Source: Sphingomonas hominis
Lineage (GTDB): Bacteria > Pseudomonadota > Alphaproteobacteria > Sphingomonadales > Sphingomonadaceae
Length of the DNA stretch: 64,000 nucleotides
NCBI RefSeq assembly: GCF_013328205.1
Contig: NZ_JABULH010000001.1
Location: 511,610-575,609 of the forward strand
Direction of reading: 5' to 3'
A program made the position numbers and the translations under genes. Shown here piece after piece: positions 1-10,556 of the stretch (its first letter is position 1; each line of letters opens with the position of its first letter). The notes under the pieces were generated by a model. The model worked only from the letters and a program-made list of their open reading frames with translations. It was not told where the DNA came from and did not search any database.

Positions 1-1616
1 GGTTTTCCGTGATCCTGGCGGGAGCGCTGACGACGAGCGCGCTCGTCGCGTCGCCCGCCGCCGCGCGGTCGCACTATGTCGCCCCCTATATCGAGGCGAC
101 GCAGGCCGTCGCCGCCGATTTGTCGAACGGCGACGACGTGGTGACCTATTCCTCGCTCGCTGCCGGGATCGACGCCGGCGTCAGCACCGGGCGTACCGAT
201 GGGCAGATCAGCTACCGCTACGAACGACGGTTCTCCTGGGAGGACGGCAGCGACGATCTGAGCGTTCACAGCGGGCTGGCGCGGGTGACGACGCAGCTGG
301 CGCCGGGCCTGTCGCTCGACGCGGGTGCGCTGGCAACCCGGCAGCGCAGCGACATCCGCGGCGCCGCGCCGGTCAATCTGATCGGCACCACCGACAATCT
401 GACGCAGGTCTATTCACTGTTCGCAGGGCCGAGCGTGCAGACACGCGCGGGGCCGTTCGACGTCAGCGGTGCGTATCAGTTCGGCTACACCAAGGTGGAA
501 GGCGACGCCGACATCACGCTGGCTCCCGGATCGCCGCGCCTCGACGGGTATGACTCGTCGACCAACCATGTCGTACTGGCAAGCGTCGGCGTCCCCGCGA
601 ACCGGATCGCGCCGTTCGGCGTGACCGTCAGCGGTGCGTACGAGCGCGAGGACACGAGCCAGCTCGATCAGCAATATGAGGGTTATTACGGTCGCGGCGA
701 TGTCACGCTGCCGGTGAGCCGCACGGTGGCGCTGCGCGCGGGTGCGGGGTACGAGCGGATCAAGTCCATGCAGCGCGACCCGCTGCTCGACACGAGCGGG
801 CAGGCCGTGGTCGACAACAACGGCCGCTTCGTCACCGATCCTAATTCACCCGAGCGGATCGCCTATGACACCGACGGTTTGATCTACGACGCGGGTGTGA
901 TCTGGCGCCCGTCGCCGCGGCTCGAGCTGCAGGCGACCGCCGGCTATCGCTACGGCGGCGAAACTTACTCTGGCGCCTTGTCGTGGCGGATGTCGGAAGT
1001 GTCGGGATTGCAGGTCGTGGTGTACGACGCGATCGAAACGTTCGGGCGTCAGTTGCGCGACGGCATCGCGGGCCTGCCGACCAGTTTCCAGACGCAGCGC
1101 GATCCGTTCGGTCAGCTGTTCGGCGGTTGCGTGTTCGGTCGCCCGACCAGCGGCGGGTCGACCAATCCGGCGGGTGGGTGTCTGAACGACGTGTTCCAGT
1201 CGATCTCCACCGCCAGCTACCGCGCGCGCGGGATCGACGGCGCGTGGAGCATCGCGCGCGGCCGCACCAGTTGGGGCATCGGTGGCGGCTATGCCAACCG
1301 CCGGCTTTATGCGCCCAACGTCGCGGTGGGCACGCAGGTGCTGGGGCTGGAGGATCAGAGCGCCTATGCGCAAGTGTTCTACTCGCGCGCGCTCAGCCGC
1401 GTGTCGGCGTTCGACGCCAACCTGTACGGCAATTGGTTCTCCAGCGAGTTGCCGGGCGCGCAGGACGTGTATGGCGGCGGGCTGAACGGCACCTACAGCC
1501 ACAATTTCGGGCGGCTCGGCACCTCGCTGTCGGCCGGGCTCTACGCGTTCGACCAGGGTGATTTCGACACGCAGGTGTCGGCGCAGGCGCTGCTCGGCGC
1601 ACGGTACAATTTCTGA
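1..1616 (+). CDS. XrtA/PEP-CTERM-locus outer-membrane beta-barrel protein (5' partial)
   Basis: The frame is open from base 3 and runs off the left edge, so the true start is outside the window. The first visible residues (FSVILAGALTTSALVASPAAA) are a signal peptide ending near an AxA cleavage site. The remaining ~515 residues alternate polar and aromatic residues, with many Tyr/Gly/Arg repeats, and end in ...GARYNF, the C-terminal Phe signature of proteins assembled by BAM. Size, barrel character and position directly before the XrtA ATPase match the PEP-CTERM-associated outer-membrane family (TIGR03016). It is probably an outer-membrane component of exopolysaccharide export. The family is inferred from context plus barrel features; the exact function is unknown. 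Confidence 0.75.
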   Translation, partial: FSVILAGALTTSALVASPAAARSHYVAPYIEATQAVAADLSNGDDVVTYSSLAAGIDAGVSTGRTDGQISYRYERRFSWEDGSDDLSVHSGLARVTTQLAPGLSLDAGALATRQRSDIRGAAPVNLIGTTDNLTQVYSLFAGPSVQTRAGPFDVSGAYQFGYTKVEGDADITLAPGSPRLDGYDSSTNHVVLASVGVPANRIAPFGVTVSGAYEREDTSQLDQQYEGYYGRGDVTLPVSRTVALRAGAGYERIKSMQRDPLLDTSGQAVVDNNGRFVTDPNSPERIAYDTDGLIYDAGVIWRPSPRLELQATAGYRYGGETYSGALSWRMSEVSGLQVVVYDAIETFGRQLRDGIAGLPTSFQTQRDPFGQLFGGCVFGRPTSGGSTNPAGGCLNDVFQSISTASYRARGIDGAWSIARGRTSWGIGGGYANRRLYAPNVAVGTQVLGLEDQSAYAQVFYSRALSRVSAFDANLYGNWFSSELPGAQDVYGGGLNGTYSHNFGRLGTSLSAGLYAFDQGDFDTQVSAQALLGARYNF

Positions 1617-1628
1617 ACGGATACGGCC

Positions 1629-2681
1629 ATGTACGAGACGTTCTTCGGATTTCACGACCGCCCGTTCCAGTTGACGCCCGACCCGCGTTTCTGGTTCGAC
1701 ACCGCCACGCACAAGAAGGCGATGGCATATTTGGGCTACGGTCTAGCTCAGGGTGAGGGGTTCATCGTCATCACCGGCGATATCGGCGCGGGCAAGACCA
1801 CGCTGGTCGGGCATCTGATGGACAAGATCGATCCTGCCAACATGACGGTGATCAAGATCGTGTCGACCGCGATCGAAGCGGACGACCTGCTGCGCATTGT
1901 CGCGGGCGGGTTGAACATCGATCATGCGGGCAAGAACAAGGCCGAGCTGCTGCTTCTGATCGAGCGCGGGCTGCACGCGGTCGCGCGCACTGGACGGCGG
2001 ACGCTGCTGATCGTCGACGAGAGCCAGGCGCTGCCGACCTCCGCGCTGGAGGAGTTGCGGATGCTGTCCAACTTCCAGGCGGGCGGGCACGCGTTGTTGC
2101 AGATTTTTCTGCTCGGCCAGCCCGAGTTCCGCGAGCGGTTGAACGGCTCGGCTCGGTTGGAGCAATTGCGCCAGCGCGTGATCGCGATCCATCACCTCGA
2201 CCCGATGGAGCCGGACGAGGTGGCGGACTATGTCGGGCACCGATTGCAGATCGCCGGCTGGACCGGGCGGCCGAACTTCACCGAGGATGCGTTCCCGATC
2301 CTGTACCGCGCGAGCGAGGGTGTACCCAGACGCTTGAACCAGTTGATGAGCCGTGTGCTGCTCCACGCGGCCGTCAGCGAGATCGAGATGATCGACGCCA
2401 AGGTGGTGCGCGCGGTGGTCAACGACCAGCGGCGCGAGATGCCGGCGGTGCCGAGCACGCCGGCTGCTGCGGCACCCGAACGACCTGCGGCGGCGAACGC
2501 GAATGACGCGGAAGCGGACATGACGCCCGCACCGGCCGCGTCGTTCGACGAGGCGCGGATCGCAGCGTTGGAGGCGCGGATTGACGAGCAGGACGCGGCG
2601 CTCCGGCGGATGCTGACGCTGCTGATCGACTGGGTCGAACGCGACGAGGTGCGCGATGCGCCGATGCGCGGGGTCGCCTAA
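1629..2681 (+). CDS. XrtA-locus secretion ATPase (ExeA/GspA-like AAA)
   Basis: 350-residue cytoplasmic AAA ATPase. The opening MYETFFGFHDRPFQLTPDPR is typical of ExeA/GspA-type proteins. Walker A is GDIGAGKTT (residues 50-58) and Walker B LLIVDESQ ends near residue 133. A Pro/Ala-rich linker (about 275-310) precedes a C-terminal coiled-coil stretch. It belongs to the PEP-CTERM-locus ATPase subfamily (TIGR03015), believed to work with the polysaccharide export machinery. It starts 12 bp after the barrel gene and ends 2 bp before the deacetylase, so it is in one operon with them. Confidence 0.9.
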   Translation: MYETFFGFHDRPFQLTPDPRFWFDTATHKKAMAYLGYGLAQGEGFIVITGDIGAGKTTLVGHLMDKIDPANMTVIKIVSTAIEADDLLRIVAGGLNIDHAGKNKAELLLLIERGLHAVARTGRRTLLIVDESQALPTSALEELRMLSNFQAGGHALLQIFLLGQPEFRERLNGSARLEQLRQRVIAIHHLDPMEPDEVADYVGHRLQIAGWTGRPNFTEDAFPILYRASEGVPRRLNQLMSRVLLHAAVSEIEMIDAKVVRAVVNDQRREMPAVPSTPAAAAPERPAAANANDAEADMTPAPAASFDEARIAALEARIDEQDAALRRMLTLLIDWVERDEVRDAPMRGVA

Positions 2682-2683
2682 CC

Positions 2684-3529
2684 GTGGAAAAGGCGCGCGT
2701 TCTGAACGGCATGTCGGTCGATGTGGAGGAATGGTTTCAGGTCGGCGCGTTTGAAGGGACGATCAACAAGGCCGATTGGGACGGGCTGGAGAGCCGCGTG
2801 GCCGACAGCACCGCGCGCGTGCTCGACCTGTTTGCGGAATCAAACACCAAGGCGACGTTCTTCACGCTCGGCTGGGTTGCGGCGCGTCACGGCGCGTTGA
2901 TGCGGCGGATCGTGGACGAGGGGCATGAGATCGCGAGCCACGGCTGGGACCACCAGCGCGTGTTCACGATGAATGCAGCGGCGTTCCGTGCCGACCTGCG
3001 GCAGGCGCAAACCGCGCTGGAGGATGCGACGGGCGCGCGGGTGAGCGGCTATCGTGCGCCGAGTTTCTCGATCGACCAGCGGACGCCGTGGGCACATCCG
3101 GTGCTGGCGGAGGAAGGCTATCGCTATTCCTCCAGCGTCGCGCCGGTACGCCACGACCATTACGGCTGGCGCGAGAGTCCGCGCTTTGCATGGAAGCCGT
3201 TGCGTGACGCCGGACTGGTCGAGGTGCCGGTGACGGTGGGCGAGGCGGCGGGGCGGCGGTTCGCGACCGGGGGCGGGTTCTTCCGCCTGTTGCCCGCGGC
3301 GATCACCGATTTCGCGATGCGGCAGGTCAATGCGGCGGCGCAGCCCGGCATGTTCTATTTTCATCCGTGGGAGGTCGATCCCGGCCAGCCGCGCGTCGCA
3401 GGCGCGCCGCTCCGGTCGAAACTGCGGCATTATAGCCGGCAGGGGGCGATGACGGGCAAGTTGCGCGGGTTGCTGGGGCGGCACGCCTGGGGCCGGGTCG
3501 ATGCCGTGGTGGAGCGGTTGGCGGCGTGA
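2684..3529 (+). CDS. XrtA-locus polysaccharide deacetylase
   Basis: 281 residues, NodB-fold carbohydrate esterase family 4. Visible motifs: SVDVEEWF with the catalytic/metal Asp near residue 12, HEIASHGWDH (metal-binding HxxxH), GYRAPSFS, and FHPWE near the C terminus. This combination fits the PEP-CTERM-associated deacetylase family (TIGR03006). It should remove N-acetyl groups from a surface polysaccharide or its precursor. The GTG start at 2684 comes 2 bp after the ATPase stop. No signal peptide is seen. The 3' end overlaps the next gene by 4 bp, indicating translational coupling. Confidence 0.9.
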   Translation: MEKARVLNGMSVDVEEWFQVGAFEGTINKADWDGLESRVADSTARVLDLFAESNTKATFFTLGWVAARHGALMRRIVDEGHEIASHGWDHQRVFTMNAAAFRADLRQAQTALEDATGARVSGYRAPSFSIDQRTPWAHPVLAEEGYRYSSSVAPVRHDHYGWRESPRFAWKPLRDAGLVEVPVTVGEAAGRRFATGGGFFRLLPAAITDFAMRQVNAAAQPGMFYFHPWEVDPGQPRVAGAPLRSKLRHYSRQGAMTGKLRGLLGRHAWGRVDAVVERLAA

Positions 3530-4572
3530 CGATGCCGTTGCTCGTCCGACCGGTTGGGGTGCGCGAGGCTGCGGCGAGCGATCGCCCGCAGATTGCCGAC
3601 TTCGTGCGCACGCACCCGGATGCGACGCCGTTTCATCAGCTCGAATGGGGCGAGGCAGTGACGGCGGCGTGCGGGCAGCGAGCGCACGTGCTGTTGGCCG
3701 AACATGGCGACGGACGCCTCGCCGGCATGTTGCCGCTGACCGAGATGAGGTCGCCGTTGTTCGGGCGCGCGCTGGTGTCGCATGGCTTCGCGGTCAATGG
3801 CGGAATCCTGGGCGAGACATGCGCGGTCGAGCCGCTCGCATCCGCGGCGCGCGACCTGGCGAAGCGGCTCGGATGTCCCTCGATCGAGCTACGTGGTGGC
3901 GCGCATCCGGCAGGCTGGGTGGTGGATGACGGCAGCTATGTCGGCTTCGCACGACCGCTGGCCGCCAGTGACGATGCCGAGTTGCTCGCGATCCCGCGCA
4001 AGCAGCGTGCCGAAGTGCGCAAGGCGCTGGCGAACGATTTGACCGTGGAGGTCGGGCGCGACGCTGCGGCGCTCGCCGATCATTACCGTGTTTATGCCGA
4101 GTCGGTGCGCAATCTGGGCACTCCGGTGTTCCCGCGCGCGCTGTTCCGTGAGGTAATGGCGCGGATGGATGCCGACGTGCTGACGGTGCGCCACGCGGGC
4201 GTGCCGGTGGCGAGCGTGCTGAGCTTGTACTGGCGCGGCACGGTTTATCCATATTGGGGCGGGGGGACGGAAGGCGCGCGTGCGCTGCGTGCCAACGACC
4301 GGATGTATTTCGCGCTGATGGCGCATGCGCGAACACGCGGGTGTACGCGCTTCGATTTTGGACGCTCGAAGGTCGGCACCGGTCCGGCGGCGTTCAAGAA
4401 GAATTGGGGCTTCGAGGGCCGGCCGCTGTCCTACGCATCGTGGAGCGAGGGGGAGCGCCGTGAGGTCAATCCGCTCAACCCCAAATACGCAATGATGGTG
4501 CGGACTTGGGCCAAGCTGCCGCTGCCGGTCGCCAACATGGTAGGGCCGTGGATCAGCCGCGGGTTGGGCTGA
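3526..4572 (+). CDS. XrtA-locus FemAB-like acyl/aminoacyl transferase
   Basis: 348 residues, GNAT-fold FemAB family in the PEP-CTERM-associated subgroup (TIGR03019). Supporting stretches are FHQLEWGEAV near the N terminus, the central segment PRKQRAEVRKAL, and the C-terminal FDFGRSKVGTGPAAFKKNWGFE, which is characteristic of this subgroup (positions 4356-4421). It probably adds an acyl or amino-acyl group to a lipid-linked or polysaccharide intermediate; the substrate is unknown. It starts with GTG overlapping the previous stop (GTGA). Confidence 0.85.
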   Translation: MTMPLLVRPVGVREAAASDRPQIADFVRTHPDATPFHQLEWGEAVTAACGQRAHVLLAEHGDGRLAGMLPLTEMRSPLFGRALVSHGFAVNGGILGETCAVEPLASAARDLAKRLGCPSIELRGGAHPAGWVVDDGSYVGFARPLAASDDAELLAIPRKQRAEVRKALANDLTVEVGRDAAALADHYRVYAESVRNLGTPVFPRALFREVMARMDADVLTVRHAGVPVASVLSLYWRGTVYPYWGGGTEGARALRANDRMYFALMAHARTRGCTRFDFGRSKVGTGPAAFKKNWGFEGRPLSYASWSEGERREVNPLNPKYAMMVRTWAKLPLPVANMVGPWISRGLG

Positions 4573-4576
4573 GGCG

Positions 4577-5746
4577 ATGGATATCCTGTTCCTCGCGCAC
4601 CGCGTGCCGTCTCCGCCCGATCGCGGCGACAAGATCAGGAGCTTCCACGTCCTGCGCCATTTGGCGGCACGCGCGCGGGTGCATCTGGTGGCCTTCGCCG
4701 ATGACCCCCGCGACCTGACGCCGCCGCCCGAATTTCGCGAGATGCTGGGCGAATGTGTGGTGGTGGAGCGGACCAAGCCGCGATGGCGGGCGGGTGTCGA
4801 GGCGCTGGCGAGCGGACGGCCGCTGTCGCTTGCGGCGTTCGACGATGCGCGCGTGCACGCGGCCGTGGCGCGCATCGTGCGCGAGCAGGGGATCGACCGG
4901 GTCTACGCCTTTTCGGGGCAGATGGCGCAGTACCTGCCGGCTGGCGTGCCCGCGGTGATGGATTTCGTCGACGCGGACTCGGCCAAGTTCGCGGCCTTCG
5001 CCGAGGATGCGGGCGGCGCGTCGCGCTGGATGTATCGTCGCGAGGCACGGCTGCTCGGCGCGTACGAGCGCGCGGTCACCCGGCACGTCGAGGCGAGCCT
5101 GTTCGTCAGCGTGGAGGAAGCTGCGCTGGTGCCGGGTGCGCGCGCGCTGGAAAACGGGATTGACACTGGCGTCTTCGATCCGGCCGCCGCTTTCGTGCCT
5201 GTGATTGGGCAGGGGCGGCTGATCGTGTTTACCGGCCAAATGGATTACAAGCCGAACGTCGACGCGGTTGTCGCGTTCGTGCGCGAGGTTCTGCCACGGG
5301 TGCGCGAGGCTCACCCCGAGGTGCGCTTCGCGATCGTCGGGCGCGCGCCGGTGCGCGAGGTGCGCGCACTGGCGAGCGCGGCGGTGATCGTGACCGGGGA
5401 GGTGCCCGACGTGCGCGGCTGGCTCGCCGCCGCCGACGTGGTCGTTGCGCCGCTGGGGCTGGCGCGTGGCATCCAGAATAAGGTGCTGGAAGCAATGGCG
5501 ATGGCGCGGCCGGTGGTCGCCTCGCCCGCCGCGGCCGAGGGGATCGACCATGCGGAAATGATCCGCGTCGCGGCGGGTGCCGGGATGGGCGAGGCCGTGA
5601 CCCGGCTGCTGGACGACGCGGAGGAGGCCCGCCTGCTGGGACAGGCGGCGCGGGCGCGGGTGCGCGCGCGTTATGCCTGGGACGCCTGCCTGGCCCCGCT
5701 CGATGCGATGATGGGCCTCGACGCGCCCGCATTAGCCGCCGCGTGA
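4577..5746 (+). CDS. XrtA-locus sugar transferase (GT4-type)
   Basis: 389 residues with a GT-B glycosyltransferase layout. The N-terminal half begins MDILFLAHRVPSPPDRGDK, a signature of the PEP-CTERM/EpsH1-associated sugar transferase family (TIGR03087). The C-terminal GT1 domain has FTGQMDYKPNVDAV and the nucleotide-sugar region GIQNKVLEAMAMARPVVAS. It likely adds a sugar to the repeat unit of the exopolysaccharide on the cytoplasmic face. It starts 4 bp after the FemAB gene and overlaps xrtA by 4 bp. Confidence 0.9.
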   Translation: MDILFLAHRVPSPPDRGDKIRSFHVLRHLAARARVHLVAFADDPRDLTPPPEFREMLGECVVVERTKPRWRAGVEALASGRPLSLAAFDDARVHAAVARIVREQGIDRVYAFSGQMAQYLPAGVPAVMDFVDADSAKFAAFAEDAGGASRWMYRREARLLGAYERAVTRHVEASLFVSVEEAALVPGARALENGIDTGVFDPAAAFVPVIGQGRLIVFTGQMDYKPNVDAVVAFVREVLPRVREAHPEVRFAIVGRAPVREVRALASAAVIVTGEVPDVRGWLAAADVVVAPLGLARGIQNKVLEAMAMARPVVASPAAAEGIDHAEMIRVAAGAGMGEAVTRLLDDAEEARLLGQAARARVRARYAWDACLAPLDAMMGLDAPALAAA

Positions 5747-7286
5747 CGATCGCCGTGCCCCGGCGCGCCTTCGCGGTGGGTGCGTGGACGAGGCATCTCG
5801 TCGTGCTGGCGCTTGCCGCCGCGGCGTTGCTGCTGATCTTCGCCGGCGAGGTGCGCGACGTGGTTCATCTGTGGTGGACCAGCACGACGTTCGGCCACTG
5901 TCTGTTCATCGCTCCGGTCGTTGGCTGGCTGGTCTGGGCACGAAGCGGCGAACTGGCGCAATTGCAGCCGGTCGCCTGGGCGCCGGGATTGCTCGTCGTC
6001 GCTGGTGGCGGGGTGGGGTGGATGCTGGGCGAGGTCGCGGGCGTCGCGCTCGCGCGGCAGCTAGGCCTCGTACTGATGCTGGACGGCGCCGTGGTCACGA
6101 CGCTGGGGCCGAATGTCGCGCGCGGGCTGCTGTTTCCGCTCGGCTACGCCTTCTTCATGGTACCGTTCGGGCAGGAGTTGGAGCCGCCGTTGCAGGACGT
6201 GACGGTCGCGATCACGATGCCGCTGCTTCACCTGTTCGGCGTGCCCGCGGTCGTCGACGGCGTGCTGATCCACGCCGGACGCTATTATTTCGAGGTCGCC
6301 GAGGCGTGCTCGGGTGCGAAGTTCGTCATCTCGATGGTGGCGTTCGGGGTGCTGGTCGCCAACCAATGCTTCACCGCGTGGCGACGGCGCGCGCTGTTCA
6401 TGGGCGTGTGCGTCGTCGTGCCGGTGATCGCCAACGGGGTGCGCGCGTTCGGGACGATCTACGCCGCGCATCTGACCAGCGTCGAGGCGGCGACGGGGTT
6501 CGACCATATCGTCTATGGCTGGGTGTTCTTCGCGGTCGTGATGGCGGGGGTGATGGCGATCGCGTGGCGCTGGTTCGACCGTTCGCCCGATGATCCGGCG
6601 TTCGATCCGGCGCGGCTCCAGACAAGACCCCGGCTGACGCTGGAAGTGGTGGTCGCGGGCGTGCTGGTCGTGGCAGGCGCGGGCGTGTTTCCGGCGAGCG
6701 CGGCGGCGATCATGGCGCGCACCGCATCGCTGCCGGCGCATATCGCCTTGCCCGAGGTCGCCGGCTGGCGCCGCGTCGACCTTGATCCGCGCGCTGCGTG
6801 GTCGTCTTACCATCCGGGCGCCGATCACTTCCTGCTCGGCCGCTACGCCGATCCGGCGGGCGATGCCGTTGATGTCAGCGTCGCGGTGTTCGCGCGCCAG
6901 GAGGAAGGGCGCGAGCTGGTCTCCTACGGCACCGGCGTGCTGCGCGAGGACGATCGCTGGGTGCGCGTCGCCGACCTGGCCCAAATCGAGGGTGGCCGCG
7001 CGATGCGGATCGTCGCCGATGCCGCCCCAGGCACGGGCGGCGGAGAGGTGGAGCGCGTCGTCGCGACATGGTACCGCGTCGGTGACACGGTGACCGGGGA
7101 CGACAAACAGGTGAAGCTCGCGACGGTGAAGATGCGGCTGTTCGGCGCGCCGGAGCCCGCAATCGCGCTGCACCTGTCGGCGGTCGCGGCACCGGGGCAC
7201 GATCCGCGCACGGCGATCGAGCGCTTCCTGGCTAGCCTGGGCGATCCGGGTGCCGCCATGCTGCGGATCGCCGAGAGCCCGCGCTA

Positions 7287-7287
<1 letters not shown>
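5743..7287 (+). CDS. xrtA: Exosortase A fused to EpsI domain
   Basis: 514-residue membrane protein. Residues 1-280 form a multi-span exosortase with the three catalytic positions visible: Cys189 in EACSGAKF, Arg234 in ANGVRAFG and His255 in FDHIVYGW. After a linker and one more hydrophobic segment (about 300-325), residues 330-514 form an EpsI-type periplasmic domain (TIGR02914). Exosortase A cleaves the PEP-CTERM sorting signal of exported proteins. The EpsI domain is separate in many bacteria and fused here. It overlaps both neighbours (GTGA at its start, TAATG at its end). No PEP-CTERM substrate is encoded in this window. Confidence 0.93.
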
Positions 7288-9179
<1,892 letters not shown>

Positions 9180-9186
9180 CCGAGCG

Positions 9187-9714
9187 CTAACCCAGCAGTG
9201 TGCTGAGCACGTCGGGGTGGAAGCCCCAGTCGGCGAATCCGCACAGCGACAGGAACAGCCCGAACGCGCCGAACACCCAGGCGGCGGCGAGCACCCACGG
9301 TGCCTCGACCAGCGCCGCCACCGCCGCGACCGAGATCGCGGTCGAGAGCGCCGCCTCGCTCGCATCGAATTGATCGTCGTGGATGTTGAGCGCGTCGTAC
9401 TGCGCCTCATATTCTTGCGCTTGCGCCTTTAGCTGCGGCGTCTCGGCCCGGTAGCGCGCGAGGTCGGCCGCGAATGGCGTAACGGGCGCTGTGCCGCCCA
9501 CGGCCGCGACCTCGATCACGCGCGCCTTGACGCGGGTGGCCTGATATTCGTTCCAGCGATCAACGCTGCGCGCCTGCGCCTGCTCCATCGCCTGGACGAT
9601 GTTGCCGTCCTTGATGTTGCCCAGCCCCATCGCGACCGACAGCACGACGACGGTGATCGCGACACCGCGGTTGAGCCGCTTGTCCTTTGCTTCGGCGCTG
9701 ACTTCGATCTCCAT
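9187..9714 (-). CDS. DUF4337-like membrane protein
   Basis: 175 residues. One hydrophobic segment lies near the N terminus (GVAITVVVLSVAMGL), then a charged region of about 90 residues with a coiled-coil tendency, and two closely spaced hydrophobic segments near the C terminus (ISVAAVAALVEAPWVLAAAW and FGLFLSLCGF). This layout and the phrase DGNIVQAMEQAQ fit the DUF4337 family, whose function is unknown. It is convergent with the XrtA operon and not in an obvious operon. Confidence 0.65.
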   Translation of the reverse strand: MEIEVSAEAKDKRLNRGVAITVVVLSVAMGLGNIKDGNIVQAMEQAQARSVDRWNEYQATRVKARVIEVAAVGGTAPVTPFAADLARYRAETPQLKAQAQEYEAQYDALNIHDDQFDASEAALSTAISVAAVAALVEAPWVLAAAWVFGAFGLFLSLCGFADWGFHPDVLSTLLG

Positions 9715-9770
9715 GCGCCAGGATATGCGCGCACTGGGATGACCGCGCCAATTAACTCGCGGTCATGATC

Positions 9771-9956
9771 TCAGCGCAGCTTGGCGATGGACAGGCCGTC
9801 GGCCTTGGCGCGGTCCTTGGTCGATTCTTCCGATCGCTTGAGCGCCTTGGCGATCGCTTTCAGCGCCATGCCCTTCTTCGCCAGCGTGTGGAGTTTCTGT
9901 ATCTCGTCCGTGGTCCAGGGTTGGCGGTGCCGCTCGAACGTTTCGCCTTTTGCCAT
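9771..9956 (-). CDS. Small SANT/Myb-like HTH protein
   Basis: 61 residues, basic. The pattern RQPWTTDEIQKLHTLAKKGM followed by ALKAIAKALKRSEESTKDRA looks like a compact helix-turn-helix of the SANT/Myb or GcrA-like kind, with Trp early and a recognition-helix-like second half. It follows the MAPEG gene by 1 bp, so the two are probably cotranscribed. A DNA-binding role is an inference from the motif only. Confidence 0.6.
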   Translation of the reverse strand: MAKGETFERHRQPWTTDEIQKLHTLAKKGMALKAIAKALKRSEESTKDRAKADGLSIAKLR

Positions 9957-9957
9957 G

Positions 9958-10401
9958 TCAGAATACCGCCAAGCCTGCGTGGAGCGTCAACGCCGCCAGC
10001 ACCAGCGACGACGCGATGAAGAGGTAGAAGCGCACGGAGACGCGGTTCACGGTCGCCTGCCAGATGCTGTGCGCGATGCGTAAGCCGACGTAAGCCCAGG
10101 CGAGTGAAACGTTGGCGCCGTAACCGGTGCCGGTCAGCACGATCACGCCCGACACCGCGTAGAACAGCACGGGTTGTTCGAGCAGATGGTTGTAATTGTG
10201 CGCCTTCCACTGCGCCTCGGCGGGAAGCGAACGGTCGGCGTCCGCGGCCTTGCTGCCCACCAGCGTGGACAGCTTGACGCCGGCGCGCGCCATCGCGGGC
10301 AGGCGGGTGGCGATCGTCCAGCCGAGCATGACCAGGGTCCACGCGATCAGCACGACGACCGGCTGGAGCATGGCGTGCGTGGTGGCGGGGCTCGGGTCCA
10401 T
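9958..10401 (-). CDS. MAPEG-family membrane protein
   Basis: 147 residues with four hydrophobic segments: near 12-30, 85-105, 110-117 and 125-145. The motif NHLLEQPVLFYAV followed by AWAYVGLRIAHS is the core of the MAPEG family (membrane-associated eicosanoid/glutathione metabolism proteins). Bacterial members act as small inner-membrane glutathione-dependent enzymes in some cases; the substrate here is unknown. A second ATG (residue 11) is an alternative start. Confidence 0.8.
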   Translation of the reverse strand: MDPSPATTHAMLQPVVVLIAWTLVMLGWTIATRLPAMARAGVKLSTLVGSKAADADRSLPAEAQWKAHNYNHLLEQPVLFYAVSGVIVLTGTGYGANVSLAWAYVGLRIAHSIWQATVNRVSVRFYLFIASSLVLAALTLHAGLAVF

Positions 10402-10459
10402 GTCGCGACGCTAGTGCAGGCACCGGCGTCGCGAAAGGGGACTTATCCGTAGGGCCACA

Positions 10460-10556
10460 TCACGGGGACTAGCCCCGTGACGTCGGACGCGGGGCTGGGC
10501 CCCGCGCCGGCCGGCCTTTCGCGGTTTCGCGAGTAGCGTGGCTACTCGCGTGCCGC
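10460..10556. repeat. Multi-hairpin intergenic element, copy A
   Basis: Consecutive inverted repeats fill the space downstream of the DHS-like gene. TCACGGGG/CCCCGTGA lies at 10460-10480, CGCGGGGC/GCCCCGCG at 10488-10506, a GCCGGCCGGC palindrome at 10506-10515, and a perfect 10-bp stem CGCGAGTAGC/GCTACTCGCG with loop GTG at 10528-10550. The last hairpin almost touches the gene's stop codon at 10557-10559. Related elements lie at 14766 and 61658. It may serve as a transcript 3' end or a REP-like element. Confidence 0.6.
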
